Shown here: in pieces, positions 1-9,642 of the stretch
Layout: each line of letters opens with the position of its first letter
Numbering within the stretch: position 1 is the first letter of the stretch
Assembly (NCBI RefSeq): GCF_003144195.1
Contig: NW_020290023.1
Coordinates: 62,001 to 126,000, forward strand
Length of the DNA stretch: 64,000 nt
From: Ceraceosorus guamensis
Taxonomy: Eukaryota > Basidiomycota > Exobasidiomycetes > Ceraceosorales > Ceraceosoraceae
Direction: 5' to 3'
The notes under the pieces: generated by a model
The model's database searches: none
What the model saw: only the letters and a program-made list of their open reading frames with translations
What the model was told of the DNA's origin: nothing
Made by a program: the position numbers and the translations under genes

Positions 1-770
1 TCACCAACGTCTCGTACAGCAGCGTGCCCGTCTACCTGCCCACCATCTTGAATGGTATGGGCTACACCAGCATCCGAGCGCAAGGCTTCTCAGCCCCACC
101 GTACCTGGCTGCTTGGGTCTTCTCTTTGCTTTACGTCTACACGGCCATGAAGCTGCGCGTTTGTGGTCCGTTTATCATACCCGCTACGCTGGCTGGAGCA
201 GCAGGCTACCTCGTCCTGGCTCTCTCCAAGGACGATCACACTCGATACGGTGCGGTCTATCTCGTCGTCATTGCTCTCTTCACGCAGATTCCCATGCTCT
301 ACATGTTCCTGCTCAACAATACACCCGGCGAATCGCGCAGAGGTGCAGGGTTAGTCATCTTTGGAGTCATAGGTCAAGCTGGGCCCTTCTTGGGCACAAG
401 GCTTTTCCCAGCCAAGCAAGGCCCCTACTACGCCAAGGGCATGTTTATTAGCGCTGGATTGCTCTTTGCTGCTACGGCCATCTCTACCGCGACTACCGTG
501 ATGCTGTGGCAGAGGAACCGCATGAGGGATCGAGCCGAGGAAGCGCTAGAGAAAGGAACAGACCAGCTTGAGAAGACGCCCGAGTCACTCGCTGCTCTCT
601 CTGCGGAAGAAGCTGCAGAGAGAAAAGGGTGGCTCAAGAGGCTCGACGCTAGCAGACGCGGAGAGGACAGTCCGTACTGTAAGTTCCGGAAAGCGCATGC
701 GAAACGAAGTTGCGACTTGTCTGACCTCGCGCTTTGTCCTTTGCGCACAACAGATCGCTACACGATCTGA
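1..770 (+). CDS. MFS transporter, allantoate permease (Dal5) family, 3' part
   Basis: The gene enters the window already open; the frame runs from base 3 without a start. Exons <1-678 and 754-770, with a 75-nt intron (gtaagt...cag), give the last 230 residues, ending SPYYRYTI. The visible part is the C-terminal half of a 12-helix major facilitator: several hydrophobic helices, the loop NNTPGESRRGAG between helices that is typical of Dal5-like anion:cation symporters, and a charged cytoplasmic tail. The family imports small anions such as allantoate, nicotinate or peptides across the plasma membrane; the substrate cannot be told from this half. Reading through the intron would replace the RYTI tail by unrelated residues, so the splice is well supported. 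Nothing is known of the promoter, which lies outside the window. Confidence 0.85.
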   Translation, partial: TNVSYSSVPVYLPTILNGMGYTSIRAQGFSAPPYLAAWVFSLLYVYTAMKLRVCGPFIIPATLAGAAGYLVLALSKDDHTRYGAVYLVVIALFTQIPMLYMFLLNNTPGESRRGAGLVIFGVIGQAGPFLGTRLFPAKQGPYYAKGMFISAGLLFAATAISTATTVMLWQRNRMRDRAEEALEKGTDQLEKTPESLAALSAEEAAERKGWLKRLDASRRGEDSPYCKFRKAHAKRSCDLSDLALCPLRTTDRYTI

Positions 771-2330
771 AAAGCGCGGTGCTGCGTGAGGGGACACGGA
801 GTAAATCCTGGCCCAGCTTTGTTATCATCTGTCTTCACAAAATCAGGAGCTGCGTGTCTTTCAGAGAATTGTGAATGACACTTGATATGCTTTCTATTTC
901 CTGCCCAAGTTTTCGAGGTAGGACTCGACTCGAGTGACTGTAGCTGATCCAGGATGAAACATGGGGGCTCATGAAGCCGCAACGGCGGAAAATGGTAGCG
1001 AACTGGCCATCGACTGAGAAAAGGCCTGGCTGTGAGAAGGTGAGGAAAAGCTGTCAAAAGAAATATTCTCGATGAAAGGCAGCGGTCCTAGCTGCTGGGC
1101 ACATATACAGTCGTGAGTATGGTCGACGACCCCTCGGGTCTCCGCGTCCACTTTGCATGGCCCTCGTGCGTGCCTCGTCATCCGCATGTACACATGCAGA
1201 GCGGCACCACTCACCACTCACGACTACTCGATCACGAATAACTGCTGTACAGAGGCGCCCGACTGGTTATAACGGTGTAGTAGCCACCTAACGAGTGCCA
1301 AACCTGCATGCCTTTAATTGCGATGAATTTCTACAGCTGCCAGACCGCGCTCGGCGCGCGGGCAGCGTGCAGCTATAGAAGTGCGCGCGTCAGCTTCAAT
1401 TAGCGTCGTGATAGTCAACAGTGTATGTATAGGCCTCCGAAGAGTCGTGCATCAGCATGCAGCATCGTTAATCATGCTGTTGAGCAAGGCGGCAGGAAGC
1501 CCCTCTTCGCAATGAAGTGAATGAACGCTTGCGGGCGGTCTGGCAGGCGCGGCAGGCATCTCAAATTCCTCGTCGCTCTCAACCGCGCGGCTCCTTCGCC
1601 TGCCGGCGTACGAATGCTGCTGCAGCAGGCAGGTTTCACTCGACAGGAGCAGTCTTGCTCGATCGTCCGGCGACAGAACAGTCATATCTGCTGATGAGGC
1701 AAGCAGCCACCTGGCCCGCGTGCCGGCCACTCGCGGCCGCCTGCTGACTGCCTAGCTGCTCCAGCTACGAGCACTCACCATGCATGCAGCGGTCAAGTGC
1801 GTCGCATTAGCTGCATACCTGCAGGCTCGCTGCGCTCTTTGTCCTTCATGCGCGCCTCGCGCTGTTGCTGTCCGTACTGAACCACTCAATGGACGCGCGA
1901 GATGGGGCGAACGCCGCGCCAAGCGTGAGCGTGGAATGCCCACTGAGAACGCCCATGCAGAAAGCAACGCCCGCGTCTCGCCGCCCATCGCATCACCCGC
2001 CCCTTGTCTATGCGTGCGATTGCCTCTCCCTCACTCCGTTCACTCGGCCTCCATCTCTCCCGCCCCCAGCTTCTCGGTCCCAATCAGCTCTCCAGTCTTG
2101 TCACATTCTCATCGGCTACGTACTGTGTACAGCCTTGATCCCCTCTCCCTCACTTTGAATCTCTCGCTTCGCGTTCAAAAAATCGCACCGCAACTTCGCT
2201 CAACCAGCGCACAACTATCGACCAAGCGCGCGCCATTCTTTCGCTCTGAGCAGCAAACATCAGCTCTGCTAGAAAGCTTCATCCTCACCCTCACCGTCGT
2301 TCATCTACATTTTGAACTTCTCGAGACGAA
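771..2330. other. intergenic and 5' leader, no gene seen
   Basis: About 1.56 kb between the transporter stop and the next start. Open frames here are short and overlap one another on both strands without recognisable motifs. The last 350 bases before the downstream start are rich in C and T (for example around 2030-2160), as is common in fungal core promoters and leaders; a spliced 5' untranslated exon is possible there but cannot be shown. Confidence 0.6.
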
Positions 2331-4316
2331 ATGTCATCCGACGCAGCTTCTCATCCCGATGCTGGGCTCCTCCTGGAGCGCGAGCCGATCCGCAAGGCCG
2401 ACACTCAACATTTGCGTCTCGGCCATGCCCTCGCCTCTCACCAGCTCAACCACCGTCGGCACCACCACGAGCTGGCGAACATGAAGCTAGCCAAGCGAGT
2501 GCTCGAATCTCGCGATGCTGCCAACTGCGCTGCCGGTGGACTGTATCTCGCTCCAGCGGCAGACGCTACGGTCCCATCCGCCAACAAGACAACAATATCG
2601 TGGGATAACTCTTGCTTGGACAAGAGCATTGACAAGATCGACGTCTACGTGTATGCCCCTGGCTCTCAAAGCGCCTCACTTCCCATCCACGCATACGTTG
2701 GCATTCCTGCCAACCGTGGCTCCTACGACATCAAGCTGGCGCCCAAGTGGTGGAACGCTACGTCGAACGTGGACCTTCAGCTCAACATTGTCAAGAGCGG
2801 CAATGAGCCATGGGACTCTTCAAACCCTTCAGGCCCTATCTGGCATGCAACCTACGCTGCTCCTCTGGACGGTTCTGCTCCTCCTGATGACGCCGTTCTT
2901 GGAGGCTCCGACTCCAAGATTGACAGCGTCGTCAGCGTCTTCTACTCTGGTGGTTCCTTGACTGCTAGCGGTAAGACTGCCGCCATTGTCTGCCCAATCA
3001 TCGTCGTCCTGTGTGCGCTTGGTGTTTGGATACGTAAACTGCACATCAATCGTAACAACAAGACCGCCGATTGGGCCGACCACATGGACAAGCGCATGTC
3101 TCGTATCTCGCTCGACTGGAACTCTGGTGGCGATGGTGCTCACGGACCTACGCCTGGCTCGCGACCGGCCTCATTCATGCGCCCGCAAAGCACGTTTGCG
3201 CGACCAAGCATGGGCGGTGACTCGTTCTCGAACAACATGGCCGGCCGTGGTGCTGGAGCGTATGACGGCATGGTCGACGATGAACCTGAAATGTCCGAGG
3301 CTTACGGTGGCTTCCGTCGCCCTCCAACAGAGGGCCGCGACAGTATGAACAGGCAATCTCGCATCTCTTTCGCCGCCGACACCGCTGGTGACCGCGTTTC
3401 TCGTGTCTCTTACGGTCCATCGTCTGAGGGTCACAGCGCCGTTCGCGGTCACAAGCAAAGCTCTTCGATGTCCCGCGTTCGCAGCTACTACGACCCCGAT
3501 GCGCCTGCCATGCCCAAGCTCGACAATAGATGGCAGGAGGGCAACCGTGAATCTCGCTTCAACGCCGATGAGCCAACCGAGGAGGTCGACGATAGCCACG
3601 ACCTCACCTACATGAGCCCAACCCAAAACCAAGGACCTACACCTATCGGCAACGGCGACGTTGACACCATGCGTGCCAGCCTGGATGCCCAGCGCGCTCT
3701 TGGCGGCAACAGCCGCAACCAGCGAGCACTGACACCTGCCGACGATGAGGCTGACAACGACTTCCGCAACTCTGTGCTCAAGTACCCTGCTCTCTCCATG
3801 GTCACCGGACGCGAAGGCAGCGACGGTCATGACATGTTTGGCCGTCCTGTTTCGGGACTGTCCGAGGGCGGCGAGAGTGCTTACGCTCCCGCTGAGCAAG
3901 GTCGTCAGGACGAGTATATCGACCACTCCCACTACGGCACTGCAGGCGCGCACGCCATCTCGCCCGACCACCCTGCTCGTCGAGGTGCTCCCTCCACCTC
4001 GGCGCAGACTGGCATGGCGCCCGCTCGCAACTTGACTTCGCCAGACGACGCGCTACGTCAATACGCCGCTCTTCGTGCCGCACCAGGAGCTGCACCGAGC
4101 AACGGTGGCATGAGGACACTGTACACTCCCGATGCCACACCGCAGGAGCCTGTTCCTGCGGCAGGACGCCGAGGCAGCAGCATCTATATTGACGCCCCGG
4201 GAGCTCCTGGCCTTGGTCACCGCGTGCAAGGCAGCGTCAACACTGCAGGCTCATCGCTCAACGAGGATGATGTGGTCGGCTACAACCAGATGGAGCACTT
4301 CAACTCTGGTCGTTGA
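2331..4316 (+). CDS. single-pass membrane protein with conserved juxtamembrane motif
   Basis: One uninterrupted 661-codon frame. Residues 1-60 are His-rich and not a clear signal peptide. Residues 65-205 form a compact segment with few cysteines, a WW pair at 140-141 and N-glycosylation sequons at 85 (NKT) and 142 (NAT), consistent with an outside domain. A hydrophobic helix at 215-234 is followed by a basic stretch and the motif WADHMDKRMSRISLDW at 248-263. I associate that motif with a family of basidiomycete membrane proteins, from memory only. The remaining 400 residues are Ser/Pro/Gly-rich, probably disordered and cytoplasmic. A role in cell-surface sensing or wall organisation would fit this shape, but that is inference. 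If a signal peptide is needed, a short upstream exon may be missing. I do not recognise a named gene. Confidence 0.8.
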   Translation: MSSDAASHPDAGLLLEREPIRKADTQHLRLGHALASHQLNHRRHHHELANMKLAKRVLESRDAANCAAGGLYLAPAADATVPSANKTTISWDNSCLDKSIDKIDVYVYAPGSQSASLPIHAYVGIPANRGSYDIKLAPKWWNATSNVDLQLNIVKSGNEPWDSSNPSGPIWHATYAAPLDGSAPPDDAVLGGSDSKIDSVVSVFYSGGSLTASGKTAAIVCPIIVVLCALGVWIRKLHINRNNKTADWADHMDKRMSRISLDWNSGGDGAHGPTPGSRPASFMRPQSTFARPSMGGDSFSNNMAGRGAGAYDGMVDDEPEMSEAYGGFRRPPTEGRDSMNRQSRISFAADTAGDRVSRVSYGPSSEGHSAVRGHKQSSSMSRVRSYYDPDAPAMPKLDNRWQEGNRESRFNADEPTEEVDDSHDLTYMSPTQNQGPTPIGNGDVDTMRASLDAQRALGGNSRNQRALTPADDEADNDFRNSVLKYPALSMVTGREGSDGHDMFGRPVSGLSEGGESAYAPAEQGRQDEYIDHSHYGTAGAHAISPDHPARRGAPSTSAQTGMAPARNLTSPDDALRQYAALRAAPGAAPSNGGMRTLYTPDATPQEPVPAAGRRGSSIYIDAPGAPGLGHRVQGSVNTAGSSLNEDDVVGYNQMEHFNSGR

Positions 4317-6120
4317 GCTGATGCCCGCCTTGCCGTCCGCCTGTACACGCGTCCTGTTTACGATTGCCACGAGTATGCACGTCCTTCGCTCCCGCCTTTG
4401 TCACCCCAAAGTCATTCTTCAACCACATTTCCGTCCACTTTCGTCCTTTCCTTCCCTCACTCTTGTCTCTTCCATTCGCAGATCACCGAAAGCGCCGTTG
4501 GTGCTCGCACGTACACTCTCTACACGAACACCGAGCTGCCTTGACGAAGGCAGCGAGATTCTTTGGCATCCCTTTTCCCGAATGGTCAGTGTTGTTTTCG
4601 GCTTCTTCTCTTTTCGATCGAATTCCCCCTCCGAGCTCTTTCCGATTTCGAAACCTCTCATCTGGCCGTTGTACACAAATGTTTCCTGGAGCGAGATCGT
4701 ATGCACCCCATGCGCCTGGCGCGCTCGGATATGCGACGATATGCTTCGGGCCTCTTGTTTCTTCGGTACGTCCATCGGTCCTTCGATTCGCTGGTCTTGC
4801 TTCGACACGCTGCAACACCATATTCAGGCTTGCTTTGCAATAGTGAATTACAAATGCGGTAGATTCCCATTCGGCCCGGTCTGTGCGTGAGTGAGCCAAT
4901 GAGCAAAGGGAAGAGGCTGCCTCTTGCGCATGCGCCCAGCGGCTTGCTCCGCTTCATCAACTCGTGTGCACTCACGACTTATGGACGTGAAGCTTGTTGA
5001 GCGCCATTCTGCGGTCTGAGTGGCGTGGCATGGCTCGCAGGCAGCAGAGGCGATGGAAGGTGGGGCGACATCGCAAGTCGCAAGTCTTTGGAAACGCGAC
5101 TTGCGAACATCCATGCAGCGCAGATGCGCGCAAGGTGCCATCGATGCGTTGGCCGACCGTCGCGCTAGGGACCCGATTGTCACAGCAATAGCATGGTCTG
5201 ACTGTCTGCTCGTCGCGCACAGCGCAACAAAGAAGACAGGCAATCAGAAAGAAGCTCGATAAGTGGGCTTCGGCAAGCGAGGAAGCATGAGGACTCGGCG
5301 CAACACTTGAGTGCTCCATCGCGCTGCCTCTTGGGTTTATCCTACTCCTTCTGACCTGCAGAAAACAAGGAGGCCCAAGCTCGACGGGGGGGGGCATGTA
5401 TGCGCGAGCAGGACCTCTTCGGCCTTTGGATGCTTCGCAAGCGTTGATCGTTCGAATTTGACGTCATGGGAGCTCTCGCCACTCGCGGTAGAACGGCATA
5501 CAAGACGCTTCCGCCTCCATGGCTTGTGAGCTGTAAATGACTCCAAGCTCAGGAACGGCAAACTGAATACGCTGACGCTCTACGTGTAGCGAGACGAGAT
5601 GAGCTGCGAGACGGATCAAGACAGGTCCAGGGTCTAGATACGACAAAACTTGCTTCATCGAGACCCGTGCCTCTCCTGCCCTCTTCACAGCCCTCGACCC
5701 TTCAGCGGCTCGTTCGTCGGGCTAAGACTTGAACCTGGAAATGAGACGAAGATTGGACCTCTCGCGAAGCTTCCGCGTCAGCGCTTGGGCCCTATTCAGA
5801 GTGAAATGAGCGGCGGCGGGAGAGCCCACGGGGCTTCAAAGACCTGCACTGACAAAGTGTGTTCCTATCTTTCTCCTTGGCGAGGGTTGTGGTGTATGTG
5901 CAGGTACAGCGGCACAACAAGTAGCTAGCGGTACAGGAACACAATGTGTCAGACAGCGCGGCGATATCTGACAAACTTTGCAGCTACAAAAGGCGCACAA
6001 GCAGGTCTGCCTTTCCTCCATGACAGTCTGTCAAGTGCCTTCTGAACGTCCACCATCTTTTCCCGTTCCTCCACGGAACTGACAACACAAGGCTGATTCA
6101 CTTCCCCAAGCATTTCAACC
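4317..6120. other. intergenic, no gene seen
   Basis: 1.8 kb between two + strand genes. It holds the 3' region of the membrane-protein gene, a run of nine G at about 5386-5394 and only short overlapping frames. A 252-codon frame beginning inside the upstream gene runs to 4890, but it is in a different frame from that gene and shows no domain. Confidence 0.6.
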
Positions 6121-8458
6121 ATGACGTCGGCTATGCAGGTGTCACGTTCGTGGAACGGCAGCTCCACCCTCCCACGAATGGCGCCTGGGATGAGCTCTTC
6201 AGTGCAGCTTGTTGATCTCGCAGCTGTAGAAGCAGCTCTCCGAGAAAAAACTGGCAAGCTCATGACTGTTGTCACGCCTCCAGATGAGCGCGAAGAGCTC
6301 CTGGACTCGCTCGACTCTGCCCTCATATCTCAGGCCGAGACAAAAAGCCGCGCAGTCGACAGGGCCGATCCGCGATACTTTCGAGAAGCAACCGTTCTGA
6401 TCAAAGATCAGTACGACGACTACTCTACCACGACGGACAGTACCGCCAAGCATACGCCCTTCGTTCCACCGAGCTCCGCCACTCGGTCTCGCCCAGACCG
6501 ACCGTCTGCATCCGTGCCCTCGTCTCCGATCTCCTCCACACGCAAGGCGTTGCACAAAAAGCGGTCGCAAGAACGCTTTTGTCCGCCTAGCCGGCCCGTC
6601 GACTTCGCCAAACCTTCAACCAGGACTTGTCCGCCTAGCCCTTCGGCAAATCTGCACAAGACTCTCCTTAGCGAAAAGCGCGGGCAAAGTCCTTGCACGT
6701 CTCGGGGTGATACTTTCAGCCACTTCAGCGATGACTCGTCTGATGAGGAAGATCACAAGGTAAGCGCGCTCATACCAAAGACGTCAAGCAAGGAGCTCTT
6801 GCCAATCTGTTGACTAAATACGCCCTGATTTGCTGCTCACACCACAGTCGCCATCAATGATACGCGCCATCAAGAAGAAAACCTCCCTGCCCTCTCTTAT
6901 CGGCGGCCGCGTACATCGGTCGAAACCTCCGTCAAATTCGCTGTCTCTCCACGAAAGCCCGTCGGACTACGGAAAATCCTCTCTGGCAAGATCGAACAGC
7001 ACAAGGCGGAAGCCGCCATCACATTTGCTGCTCCTCGATCACGGGCCATCATCCGAATTTTCATTGGTGCCCTCGCCAAAGTCGTTCACAAGCGGCAAAC
7101 ATGGTTTCGCATCTGCCACGAGCAGCGACTCGAATTCAACTTCTTCAGGGTCTCTTACAACGACGTCGGACCTCACTCCCAGAGGCTCATCCTTGAGTCT
7201 TCACGGCTCCACATTCGATGACTCTGTAGAATGGGCAATGAAGTCGAGCGACTTTGTGACCTCGCGCGATTCGCGGTCAAGTGCGTCAGCTTCTGCCACA
7301 GAACGGAGCCCTTTCGCTAACGAGGATGCTCAAATAGCTTTCGACGGCCCTCATGCTCTTGTGCGTGCTAATCCGGCAGTCATGCAGCGCAGCATCAGCA
7401 GCAACGGCACAGTTGGCCCCTTACCGCCGAAGCCAATATTATCATCCTCATCAGAGTGCCGAAAGGATCCGTGGGAGTGCTTACCAAACAGTGCTCCCTT
7501 ATTTGCCACGTCGCCCTGGTTCAACTGCTTGCAAAGAGACAATCATGATCATTCTCTGTTTGCTCTTCGTCCTCGCAAAGCGCCCCCCATACCGGGCGGG
7601 GCTCCGATGCCGGCCAGACCGGCCAGACCTGCCGCACCTCTAAGTGCACGCTCATCGGCTTCCAGCTCACCGAACCAACGTCATGAGCTACTGCTGCCCA
7701 ATGCGTTGCGCAATTGTCATCATACACGGAGTAGCAAGACCACTCGCTCGGGCTCAACTCCGTCAAGTGCGCATACGTTGCGTCAGGCATCAACACATCC
7801 CTTCAGTAGAAGCGAAGAAGCGCTCAGTAGCCCTCTGCATCTCTCTTCTGACCCGCCGGTGCCTTCGGTCAGCTCTACCATTGATCATGTCAGCCATCCA
7901 AGTGCTATCGACAAAGCGTTGCCACAGCCTCCTTCTTTCTTGAGAATGGATTCGCACGAATCGGCCCGATCCCCAGTCTTCGAGGACTCGCCCAGCTCTT
8001 CTCCGTCAGGCTCGCCGCGGCTCGGCGGCGTGTTGCCGGTAAGATCCGAGCTTCCTGTCATACCCCACCGAGGGGTGTCGCGTAAAGGCTTGCAAGCCGA
8101 CGTCCTAGCAGCCTCATCCAAGGCCCCTTTGACCGCAAAGTCGGCGCTTCGTGTGCCTGCTCGTTGCCTGTCCAACGACCTGCGCGGTCCTCGCGCAATC
8201 CGATCCTTTTCATTGCCCTACATCAAGGACCAACCGCGTGCTCTTCCCTCCAGACCTCCGCCCCCCTCTTACACGCCCCCAGCTCCACCGGCCAAACAGT
8301 GCGAATTGGAAGAGTTTCTTGGTGCGAGTACAGACTCGACTACATCAAGCCCAAGCAGACCGGAATCACCCCTTCTACCACCTACCGCTATCCACATTCC
8401 TCTTCCACCTCCACGCGACAGTAGCGCCTTGCTTTGCCACGTAGCAAGAGGCGTTTGA
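6121..8458 (+). CDS. Ser/Pro-rich protein of unknown function
   Basis: Two exons, 6121-6759 and 6848-8458, joined by an 88-nt phase-0 intron (gtaagc...cacag), give 749 residues. The start has a good context (CAACCATGA). Residues 25-85 may form a small helical region (VDLAAVEAALREKTGKL onwards). The rest is dominated by Ser, Pro and basic residues, with proline clusters such as PPPPSYTPPAPPAK near the C-terminus that could bind SH3 or WW domains, and many SP/TP sites for proline-directed kinases. The composition suggests a disordered scaffold or regulator. I see no enzyme motif, membrane helix or nucleic-acid-binding domain and do not recognise the gene. The second exon stays open for over 1.6 kb and the splice restores frame exactly, so the gene itself is credible. 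Confidence 0.7.
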
Positions 8459-8986
8459 CGATGGGCCTTGCACGCGCACTGTCGAATTGCCGTGATCATG
8501 ATTTCGCGAACACGAATGCATACTTGCTTCATGCTTTTGGACAGAGGATCGACCTCTCTCGTGATCGATGTCCGACCTCGAGCTGACAGTATGTCCATTT
8601 CTTCATAAGGATTTTCACGAGCGCGGAACGTGGCAGAAGGGGGTCAATCAATGCTGTAAATGTTTGTGTCATGTTCGCGGCCGTACATGAGGCGCGCTCG
8701 AGCGCCTTCATCCCTCGCCTCCTCATGCGGCCCGTCATCTCCGAAACGCGAATGGATGCAATTGTGGCGTCTCAAGTGTCTCGTGTCTGCAAGACGGTAC
8801 CTCGATCTAATCATTCCTCACTGTGACTCCTTCTTCGCGGTCGCACGGCGCCAGACGAATGTACGTGTCACACGCTGCTCAGTCGTCTATTCTTTTTGCT
8901 TTCCTTTCACCAGATCACGTCATCCAGGCGGCCCTGCCTCGTCTCCAACCAGTCACTGCGCATACTGCAAAGCATAAGAGGTTCCC
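8459..8986. other. intergenic, possible leader intron end
   Basis: 528 bases with no supported gene. A pyrimidine-rich stretch ending in CCAG near 8901-8915 looks like a 3' splice site, so the following small gene may have a spliced untranslated leader; the frame upstream of its ATG is closed by a TAA at 8975. Confidence 0.4.
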
Positions 8987-9382
8987 ATGTCAACAAACTT
9001 CGTCTTGACAGTCTTGTGCCTTCTGGCCAGCAGCGCGCAGCTCACAAAGGTGGAGAGCAGGGGCTGTTGCACACAAGCCGCACTGCCGCGTTTCAAGCTA
9101 CCCTTTGACGGATCTCTTCCCGTCTCCTCCTTCGTCCGACAAAGACCTTCTCTAGAAGCGCAACAGTGGCAAATCACAGAACCGGATACGTTCGACACTA
9201 GCGGAGGACGCGAAACTTTGCTACCTCCGCCAACGAGCAAAGAGCAAGCAAAGGCGTCGGATGAAAAGGAGAAAAAGGAAAAGGTGAAACATTTGCCCTC
9301 CTTTTACCACGAGGATGTGGACCATCAAGGCGAGAAACTTTTGGAGCTGCAAAGAGACCCTGCTGGTACTGAAGAGCGTTGA
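8987..9382 (+). CDS. small candidate secreted protein
   Basis: A 131-codon frame with a classic N-terminal signal sequence: hydrophobic residues 5-17 (FVLTVLCLLASSA), with cleavage likely between residues 17 and 24. The mature part is short, hydrophilic, carries one adjacent Cys pair (CC at about 27-28) and a Lys/Glu-rich stretch around 90-100. No domain is recognised. An in-frame stop lies just upstream, so the ATG at 8987 is the first possible start. In smut-like fungi such proteins are often cell-wall or effector candidates, but nothing here shows that role. It lies between two unrelated genes, about 260 bases from the 3' end of the convergent NCL1 gene. Confidence 0.5.
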   Translation: MSTNFVLTVLCLLASSAQLTKVESRGCCTQAALPRFKLPFDGSLPVSSFVRQRPSLEAQQWQITEPDTFDTSGGRETLLPPPTSKEQAKASDEKEKKEKVKHLPSFYHEDVDHQGEKLLELQRDPAGTEER

Positions 9383-9642
9383 GAGCCTCGGGTGCGGACA
9401 CAGATAAAGTAAGTCGTCGGCAAACGAGGTCGTCGTAAAACTACAACGCATCGTCCGGAAACGCACTCGCTAATCAGTCTAAGACTTGGGACGACTGGCG
9501 ATTAAGATCATATAATTATCTTCGGTCTGACTTGGCGGTCTAGGGACTTGGAGTACACCACGAGAATGGCAAGGCCGAAGCGTCAGCTTGACGCTGAGGA
9601 GATGGAGAAGGTGATCGGGCCCAAAATGGCGGGTCGATTATT

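Noticed and set aside
1780-2484. A 234-codon + frame overlapping the start of the membrane-protein gene
   Set aside because: Different frame, Ser/Pro low complexity from a C/T-rich leader, no domain; the downstream 661-codon frame is far better.
3171-3971. A 266-codon - strand frame
   Set aside because: It is the reverse complement of the disordered tail of the membrane-protein gene and has only a repetitive Val/Ala-rich composition.
4132-4890. A 252-codon + frame running past the stop of the membrane-protein gene
   Set aside because: It overlaps that gene in another frame and continues into sequence with no motif or splice support.
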